From NCBI GenBank assembly GCA_934589325.1, contig CAKTNU010000034.1:1-11187 (forward strand): a stretch of DNA of 11,187 nucleotides, written 5' to 3'. The stretch is from an uncultured Oscillospiraceae bacterium. Lineage in GTDB: Bacteria; Bacillota_A; Clostridia; Oscillospirales; Oscillospiraceae. Positions 6,850-11,187 of this stretch are shown here, in pieces. Numbering within the stretch: the stretch's first letter is position 1; each line of letters begins with the position of its first letter. Below the pieces are notes generated by a model. That model saw nothing but the letters and a program-made list of their open reading frames with translations, was not told the DNA's origin and did no database searches. The position numbers and the translations under genes were made by a program.

Positions 6850-8397
6850 TTATGCCTTTGCACCGGCCTTTTTCTTATTGCCGACCGCGGCAACTATCCA
6901 GAAGACGACCAGCACAACGCCTGCTATGACGTACATCAGTTCAGCACTCGCCGCGGTAAAGAAGGCCTGGAGCTGACCGGCAAGGACAAAGGCCATAACG
7001 ACCGGCACGACGAACTGGATGCAGATCTTATAGAAGGCGTCAAAGAACCTGGAGCTCTCGCCGCTGTGTATCTCGTCGAGCATGAACTGCGGCTTCAGTT
7101 CCCAGCCTATCATCAGCGACATGAGCATCGCGCCGACAGGCATAGCGATACCCTCGGACCAGCAGTCCATGAAGTCGAGGAAGTTGTCGTTCCAGCCCTG
7201 AGTCCCCCAGAACTTGAACACGCCGGACGCACCAAGACCGTCAACTGCAACGAGCAGTGCCTCGACCAGTATTGCGAAAGACACCCACAGGGTGACGTTG
7301 GAACGGTTCGCTGGCTTGCCCGCTTCAACGCGCTTGTCGATAAAGTGGGTCGCCATAACTTCCATCAGGGATATCGCGGAGGAGATGGCAGCGAGTATAA
7401 CGAGCAGGTAGAATATTATGCCGAACAGGGGGCCGGTCGGTCCCATGTTGTAGAAAACATCCTGCAGCGTGACAAACAGGAGGTTTGGGCCGCTGAGCTT
7501 GATGTCGGCATAGGCCGTGCCGTTTGCGATGCCGTTTGCGACCGCCGCGGGGATGACGGCGAGGCCGGCCATCAGTGCGACGAGAGTATCTGCGAAGACG
7601 ATGACGCCCGCATTCTTGACGACGTTCTCTTTCTTCTCAAGATAAGAACCGTAGGTGACCATTGCGCCCATTGCGAGGGACAGGGAGAAGAACATCTGGC
7701 CGCCGGCGGTGCCGAGGACCTCGATGATGCTGGGATTTTTCTCGATAAAGCCGGCCTCTATAGCGTAGCCGGGGACAAACATGAACTTAAGTCCCTCGGA
7801 CGCACCGGGAAGAGACAGGGAGCGGATAATGACTATGACGAGCATGACAAACAGCGCCGGCATGCCGATTTTGTTGAATTTCTCGATGCCGCTGGCTATG
7901 CCGCCCTTGACTATGACCATACAGATGCCGAGAAACAGCGCCGTAAACACCGCGCAGCCGAACGGAGCATTGAGCATGGCGGAGAATATCGTGCTGCCGC
8001 CAGCGTTGCCGCCGAGGATATTGCTGAGGTCAAAGCTGAGCTCCGCCATATTCAGCGCGGTGTACTGGATGCAGTAGCCGCCGAGGACAGAGTAGAAGCT
8101 CATGATGAGGAACGGCGACAGAACGCCAAGCCAGCCAACCCAGCCGAATTTCTTTGAGACTGCCTGATATGCGGAGATGACGCCCTTGCCGGTCTTGCGG
8201 CCGAGCGCAAGCTCGCTGCACATGATTATCATGCCGACGAATATCGCCAGCAGCAGGTAGATAAGCAGGAAGGAAAAACCTCCGCATTTACCCATTTTGT
8301 ACGGGAACCCCCAAATGTTGCCGAGACCAACGGCCGATCCCACGGCCGCCATGATGAAGCCGAATGTGCTTCCCCATGATCCGCGTTCATTCTCCAT
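6850..8397 (-). CDS. Sodium-dependent transporter, NSS/SNF (LeuT-like) family
   Basis: A 515-residue membrane protein of the neurotransmitter:sodium symporter family; bacterial members import amino acids with Na+. The N-terminus aligns without gaps with LeuT numbering as I recall it: R5 and W8 of the inner gate, then G20, A22, V23 and N27 in AVGSAVGLGN, which line the sodium and substrate sites. The unwound TM6 motif FFSLSLAMG (about 236-244) and the TM8 sodium-site stretch AAISSAIS (about 336-343) are present. About 12 hydrophobic segments can be counted. The position of the outer-gate arginine of LeuT (R30) is glycine (GNIWGFP). I chose the ATG at 8397 because AAGGAG lies 7 nt upstream; an in-frame ATG at 8418 would place that site inside the gene. 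Substrate cannot be told. A divergent LysR-type gene probably regulates it. Confidence 0.93.
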   Translation of the reverse strand: MENERGSWGSTFGFIMAAVGSAVGLGNIWGFPYKMGKCGGFSFLLIYLLLAIFVGMIIMCSELALGRKTGKGVISAYQAVSKKFGWVGWLGVLSPFLIMSFYSVLGGYCIQYTALNMAELSFDLSNILGGNAGGSTIFSAMLNAPFGCAVFTALFLGICMVIVKGGIASGIEKFNKIGMPALFVMLVIVIIRSLSLPGASEGLKFMFVPGYAIEAGFIEKNPSIIEVLGTAGGQMFFSLSLAMGAMVTYGSYLEKKENVVKNAGVIVFADTLVALMAGLAVIPAAVANGIANGTAYADIKLSGPNLLFVTLQDVFYNMGPTGPLFGIIFYLLVILAAISSAISLMEVMATHFIDKRVEAGKPANRSNVTLWVSFAILVEALLVAVDGLGASGVFKFWGTQGWNDNFLDFMDCWSEGIAMPVGAMLMSLMIGWELKPQFMLDEIHSGESSRFFDAFYKICIQFVVPVVMAFVLAGQLQAFFTAASAELMYVIAGVVLVVFWIVAAVGNKKKAGAKA

Positions 8398-8439
8398 AAT
8401 TGCTCTCCTTTTACACAATAAATTGCTAAATACTCAAGA

Positions 8440-8468
8440 ATTGTAACATCCCACTTGCATTTTGGGAA
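8440..8468 (-). promoter_or_regulatory. Transporter promoter with extended -10
   Basis: The minus strand reads TTCCCA (8468-8463), 17 nt, TACAAT (8445-8440), with a TG one base before the -10 box (TGTTACAAT). The weak -35 and extended -10 suggest dependence on an activator or on the TG element. The start would fall near 8433, giving a leader of about 36 nt. The dyad at 8449-8467 fills the space between the boxes. Confidence 0.55.
8449..8467. promoter_or_regulatory. Candidate LysR-type operator (TCCCA-N9-TGGGA)
   Basis: A perfect interrupted dyad, TCCCA (8449-8453) and TGGGA (8463-8467), in the 145-nt gap between the transporter and lysR-type genes. It covers the spacer and the edge of the -35 box of the transporter promoter and the -35 box of the regulator promoter. 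This is a usual position for autorepression plus control of a divergent target in LysR-type systems. Binding is inferred from position and symmetry only. Confidence 0.5.
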
Positions 8469-8483
8469 GTTCTGAATTATTAT
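8455..8483 (+). promoter_or_regulatory. Promoter of the lysR-type gene
   Basis: TTGCAT (8455-8460), 17 nt, TATTAT (8478-8483). Transcription would start near 8490, about 50 nt before the ATG. The -35 overlaps the TCCCA/TGGGA dyad. A second TATAAT at 8487-8492 exists in the TA-repeat stretch but lacks a fitting -35. Confidence 0.5.
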
Positions 8484-8542
8484 ATATATAATTAAAAAAT
8501 GTCATGGATGAAATTTATCATAAGAAAGCGAAATAATTAACA

Positions 8543-9436
8543 ATGGACAGTAAGAAGGTTTATGCACTTTTGACGGCAATTGAGTGCGGCAGTCTTACGG
8601 CAGCGGCCGAAAAGCTGGGCTATACGCAGTCCGGACTGACGCATATGATGAACGCGCTTGAAACCGAGCTGGGACTGAATCTCCTCGTGCGCAGCAAAAG
8701 CGGCGTACATCTATCCCCCGCTGGGCAGGAGCTGCTGCCCGTGATGCGGGATTTCAGCGCTGCCGCCGATGTGCTCGACAGCGCTGCCGAGCGTCTGCGT
8801 CAGCACAGCTTCTCGACGCTGCGCCTTGGCGCATACACCAGCGTTACTCGGCAATGGCTCCCGGCCATACTTGCTGCCTACCGCGACATCTGTCCGGACA
8901 CGGATGTCGCCATCACTATGGGCGACAGCGTCGGCACCTACGATGCAGTGCGCAATGACGAGCTTGACTGCGCAGTCGTCAGCTTCCAGCCGCATCTGTG
9001 TCAGGGTCTCAGCTGGACGCATCTGCGGGACGATGAGCTCGTTGCGATACTGCCCGCCGGCAGTGCCGGGGATACCGAGAGCTACCGCGTGGAGAATTTC
9101 ACGGGGCAGAGCTTTTTGATGCCCAGCTCCGGCTTCGATCTGGATATCATGCCTGCGTTCAGCGTGCACGGGCGCAAGGCAAGCCCGGTAATAAAAAGCA
9201 CCAACATGGATGACCCCTCGATAGTCTCCATGGTCGAGCACAGGCTCGGCGTATCGATACTGTCGAAGCTAGTCATGCAGAGCATTTCAGGCAATGTTAC
9301 AGTCATCCCTCTCGATCCTCCATGCTACCGCAGGCTTGGTATAATCACAAATCCTCGCCGCATGAATGAAAAGAATGTCCGCCGCTTTATCCGCTGCGCC
9401 CAGAGTACGCTCGCAAAAATGTACGAGGAAATATAA
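8543..9436 (+). CDS. LysR-family transcriptional regulator
   Basis: A 297-residue LysR-type regulator of standard length. The N-terminal winged helix-turn-helix is clear: ALLTAIECGSLTAAAEKLGY, then TQSGLTHMMNALETELG (about 8-44) and the wing LLVRSKSGVHLSPAGQELLP (47-66). A linker helix follows, and a periplasmic-binding-protein-like effector domain spans about 90-297. It is divergent from the sodium-coupled transporter with a 145-nt shared gap and a candidate operator, so the transporter and its own gene are the likely targets and the transported compound a likely ligand (inference). The ribosome binding site is weak (AAGAAAG well upstream), in line with low regulator levels. The stop codon lies inside a strong hairpin. 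Confidence 0.95.
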   Translation: MDSKKVYALLTAIECGSLTAAAEKLGYTQSGLTHMMNALETELGLNLLVRSKSGVHLSPAGQELLPVMRDFSAAADVLDSAAERLRQHSFSTLRLGAYTSVTRQWLPAILAAYRDICPDTDVAITMGDSVGTYDAVRNDELDCAVVSFQPHLCQGLSWTHLRDDELVAILPAGSAGDTESYRVENFTGQSFLMPSSGFDLDIMPAFSVHGRKASPVIKSTNMDDPSIVSMVEHRLGVSILSKLVMQSISGNVTVIPLDPPCYRRLGIITNPRRMNEKNVRRFIRCAQSTLAKMYEEI

Positions 9437-9472
9437 AATGAGCAGGCTCAGCTTGCTCATTTTATATTTCCT
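9426..9472 (+). terminator. 19-bp perfect hairpin over the lysR-type stop codon
   Basis: AGGAAATATAAAATGAGCA (9426-9444) pairs without mismatch with 9454-9472, leaving a 9-nt loop GGCTCAGCT. The 3' arm is T-rich (TTTTATATTT), but no T-run follows the stem, so the A/T-rich stem itself must serve if it terminates. The TAA stop (9434-9436) lies in the 5' arm. It is symmetric and could act in both directions. Probable terminator. Confidence 0.6.
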
Positions 9473-9548
9473 GCCGCGATCTGTCCCGCCGGTGTCGCCG
9501 GATCCGTCCCTTCGCTAGGATGCCCGGCCCTCTGTTCACACAAATAAC

Positions 9549-9576
9549 TTGAAAAAACTCGCCCTTGTGGTAAAAT
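9549..9576 (+). promoter_or_regulatory. Promoter of the unknown membrane-anchored protein gene
   Basis: TTGAAA (9549-9554), 16 nt, TAAAAT (9571-9576), with TGG directly before the -10 box, an extended -10 element. The start would be near 9583, about 24 nt upstream of the ATG, and GGAGG sits 6 nt before the ATG. Confidence 0.6.
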
Positions 9577-9606
9577 TTTTGCAGCGATACCGCACGGAGG
9601 CCAAAG

Positions 9607-10905
9607 ATGAAGAAAAACATACTCCTTATACTTATTATATTTGCGCTGCTGCTAGTCATTGCGGCGATCGTGATAAACAGTCTCGGTGTTCTTGACCCCG
9701 CACCCGTCGAGACCGCCGCGCCGACTCCATCGGTCACATCGGATATCCCGGCGGCCGAAATGCCGGAGCCGACGCAGAGCTTCACATCGCTTGACGACGC
9801 TGCGCTCAAGTCGATTCAAAACGACGCCCTCACCGCGATGGCGAGCTGCCGCGACGCATATATTTCCGCCGACAAGGGCGAGGCAATGAACATCGTCCTG
9901 TCGGACGATGCCGTAGCGTCGATGGTGTCGGCACTCGGCGCCGCGGGCTATTCCGCCATTGACTACTACGGGAATTGCAGCATCCAGAACCCCGAAGCAC
10001 TCGCCGCTTTCGGCGATGCGGTCAACGCCGGACTCGACGCGCAGGCAGGCTATTTCGTCGTCCACCCTGACGGGCTCGTCCATGAGGAGCTGCTGGTATA
10101 TCAGGGCGGCACGGCCAGCGTCGTTACCGTCTCGATGCAGTGGGACCGCGACACAAATCCCGAGGTTTATTCCAGCGGTCAGTACGGTCTTGACAGCATA
10201 CGATATACCTCGAACGGCTGGCTGATATTCAGCCGCAGCGGAAGCGTCAGCACCAATGCCAGCCGTTACAGCATGATACGCGTCAAGAGCTACAGCGCCG
10301 ACTTCCGCGCCATATGTGCCCGCTATCTCACACCGGTGGGCTACTCCGAAAATAACCTCTTCACTACCGACTGGAGCAGCGGCAGCTGGGGCGAGCTTGA
10401 TTTCAACAGTCTGTACGCAAAGTTCTACAGTATGTATTACGGCACAGAACCGCTGACCTTCAATAACGCCGGCACGAACGCCGGACTGACGACGATCACC
10501 GGAAGCTCTATGCACCTTGTCCCGACCGAGCAGTTTGAGCGCGTCATGGCGGGCTACCTCGAGATAGGCTCGGATACCCTCCGCACCCGGGCAGACTACA
10601 GCAGCGCCCGCGGCGGGTACTATTTTCTCGGCACGCAGAAGGATTATTACAGTGTCACTCCGCATTGGCCGGAGCCCGAACTTATCGACTATTGGACAAA
10701 TTCCGACGGTACGATAACAATGCGCGTCAACGCCGTGTACGAATGGGGCGGCACAGACTGCCTGTTCACGCATGAGGTCACCGTAAAGGAGACCGACACC
10801 GGCTTTGTCTATATCTCAAACCGTGTCCTTCCCGGCGGCGAGGGTACCCCGCCCTCGAACATCCTCGTAGGTGAGCGCAAGAGCCAGATAAGTCTGCTCG
10901 GGTGA
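9607..10905 (+). CDS. Membrane-anchored extracytoplasmic protein of unknown function
   Basis: I do not recognise the function of this 432-residue protein. It starts MKKN, then one strongly hydrophobic helix (about 4-25), then a Pro/Ala/Thr/Ser-rich linker (about 30-58), then a large polar domain. There is no lipobox cysteine, so it is a signal anchor or an uncleaved signal rather than a lipoprotein. The domain is acidic and rich in Tyr, Ser and Gly, has four scattered cysteines and repeated beta-prone stretches (GGTASVVTVSMQWDRD, NGWLIFSRSGS, GTITMRVNAVYEWGG). From memory it resembles uncharacterised Clostridia secreted proteins, possibly the DUF6070 type; this needs a profile search. It has its own promoter and GGAGG at 6 nt and stands alone, so neighbours give no hint. 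Confidence 0.85.
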   Translation: MKKNILLILIIFALLLVIAAIVINSLGVLDPAPVETAAPTPSVTSDIPAAEMPEPTQSFTSLDDAALKSIQNDALTAMASCRDAYISADKGEAMNIVLSDDAVASMVSALGAAGYSAIDYYGNCSIQNPEALAAFGDAVNAGLDAQAGYFVVHPDGLVHEELLVYQGGTASVVTVSMQWDRDTNPEVYSSGQYGLDSIRYTSNGWLIFSRSGSVSTNASRYSMIRVKSYSADFRAICARYLTPVGYSENNLFTTDWSSGSWGELDFNSLYAKFYSMYYGTEPLTFNNAGTNAGLTTITGSSMHLVPTEQFERVMAGYLEIGSDTLRTRADYSSARGGYYFLGTQKDYYSVTPHWPEPELIDYWTNSDGTITMRVNAVYEWGGTDCLFTHEVTVKETDTGFVYISNRVLPGGEGTPPSNILVGERKSQISLLG

Positions 10906-10948
10906 GCAAACACGCAGAAAATATCATGGAATATATTCAAAACACCGC

Positions 10949-10974
10949 GTCGGCGCAGCTTTTGCCGCGCCGAT
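10949..10974 (+). terminator. GC-rich hairpin after the unknown gene, possible terminator
   Basis: TCGGCGC (10950-10956) and GCGCCGA (10967-10973) form a perfect 7-bp stem, extended by one G-U pair, with a 10-nt loop, 44 nt after the stop codon. No T-run follows on the plus strand (GATTGCCGC), so it is at best a weak or factor-assisted terminator. It may instead protect the 3' end. Confidence 0.4.
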
Positions 10975-11028
10975 TGCCGCATAAAGCGAAAAAATATTGA
11001 AAACTCATGGAAAATACGCAAAAACCTC

Positions 11029-11057
11029 TTGCAAAACGGGAAAAATTCTGGTATCAT
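11029..11057 (+). promoter_or_regulatory. rpsB promoter
   Basis: TTGCAA (11029-11034), an ideal 17-nt spacer, TATCAT (11052-11057), with TG at 11049-11050 giving an extended -10 (TGGTATCAT). The start would be near 11064. A strong promoter is expected in front of a ribosomal protein operon. Confidence 0.75.
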
Positions 11058-11063
11058 ATCAAG

Positions 11064-11165
11064 GCATTTCGCACGGGGGCGGACTTTTCGCCATGTGGCC
11101 GCATGGCTTGGCGGAGGGAATGATGCTCCCGGAGGGAAAAAACAAAAATTTGGAGGAAACAAACA
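11064..11165 (+). promoter_or_regulatory. Structured 5' leader of rpsB, candidate ribosomal-protein leader
   Basis: About 100 nt lie between the predicted start and the rpsB ATG. It contains a perfect hairpin GCCATG (11090-11095)/CATGGC (11102-11107) with a 6-nt loop. CGCC (11089-11092) can pair either back with GGCG at 11078-11081 or forward with GGCG at 11110-11113, so two folds compete. GGAG (11113-11116) can pair with CTCC (11126-11129). A last unpaired A-rich stretch carries the ribosome binding site GGAGG (11152-11156), 9 nt before the ATG. S2 autoregulates its operon through the leader in enterobacteria; whether this leader does so is inference. Confidence 0.45.
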
Positions 11166-11187
11166 ATGTCAGTAGTATCCATGAAGC
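11166..11187 (+). CDS. rpsB: 30S ribosomal protein S2, first seven codons (partial)
   Basis: The frame reads MSVVSMK before the window ends, which matches the common Firmicute S2 start M-(S/A)-V-(V/I)-S-M-K-Q-L-L-E-A-G. A strong GGAGG lies 9 nt upstream, and the promoter and long structured leader fit a ribosomal protein gene. S2 binds 16S rRNA at the back of the small subunit and is usually followed by tsf (elongation factor Ts). Only 22 nt are visible, so the call rests on a short but distinctive match. Confidence 0.8.

Noticed and set aside
7066..8157. 363-codon plus-strand frame antisense to the transporter
   Set aside because: Its product is full of His, Asp, Glu and Arg, as expected for the complement of a membrane protein gene, and it has no credible start.
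9652..10773. 373-codon minus-strand frame antisense to the unknown 432-residue gene
   Set aside because: The plus-strand gene has a promoter, GGAGG and a signal anchor; the antisense frame has none of these. I considered an antisense gene because the sense product is unknown, but found no support.
1..11187. CRISPR arrays, insertion sequences, tRNA or rRNA genes, prophage or defence genes
   Set aside because: No spaced direct repeats, transposase motifs, cloverleaf sequences or phage/defence families were seen on either strand.

Overview
The window looks like chromosomal DNA from an anaerobic Firmicute, probably of class Clostridia (inference). The reasons are moderately high GC with AT-rich intergenic gaps, strong AAGGAG/GGAGG ribosome binding sites, sigma-A type promoters with frequent TG-extended -10 boxes, a complex-I-related (group 4) [NiFe] hydrogenase with its maturation genes, and an rpsB gene whose first seven codons match the usual Firmicute S2 start.

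Left part, about 1-6600, all on the minus strand: a tight hydrogenase operon. In transcription order it reads hypF, hypC, hypD, hypE, a NuoC/EchD-like subunit, a NuoD/EchE-like nickel-binding large subunit, hypA, and the first 14 codons of another gene that runs off the left edge from a TTG start. HypF and HypE make the cyanide ligands, HypC and HypD assemble Fe(CN)2CO, and HypA delivers nickel. The large subunit carries both CxxC nickel motifs and ends right after the second one, so it seems to need no maturation protease. The electron-transfer small subunit, the membrane subunits, the ferredoxin-like subunit and hypB are not in the window; some probably lie beyond the left edge. Two sigma-A-like promoters precede hypF, and a weaker one may precede the structural genes.

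Middle part, about 6790-9472: a sodium-dependent transporter of the neurotransmitter:sodium symporter (SNF/LeuT) family on the minus strand, with a clear terminator, is divergent from a LysR-type regulator on the plus strand. A TCCCA-N9-TGGGA dyad sits between them, inside the transporter promoter and over the -35 box of the regulator, so the regulator probably controls both. The lysR stop codon lies inside a 19-bp perfect hairpin.

Right part, about 9540-11187, plus strand: a monocistronic, membrane-anchored extracytoplasmic protein of unknown function with its own extended -10 promoter, then a strong promoter, a structured leader of about 100 nt and the start of rpsB (ribosomal protein S2).

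I do not see a wholly new system. The most unusual points are the gene order and incompleteness of the hydrogenase locus, the large subunit without a C-terminal extension, the transporter lacking the usual arginine gate, the shared LysR operator and the structured rpsB leader.
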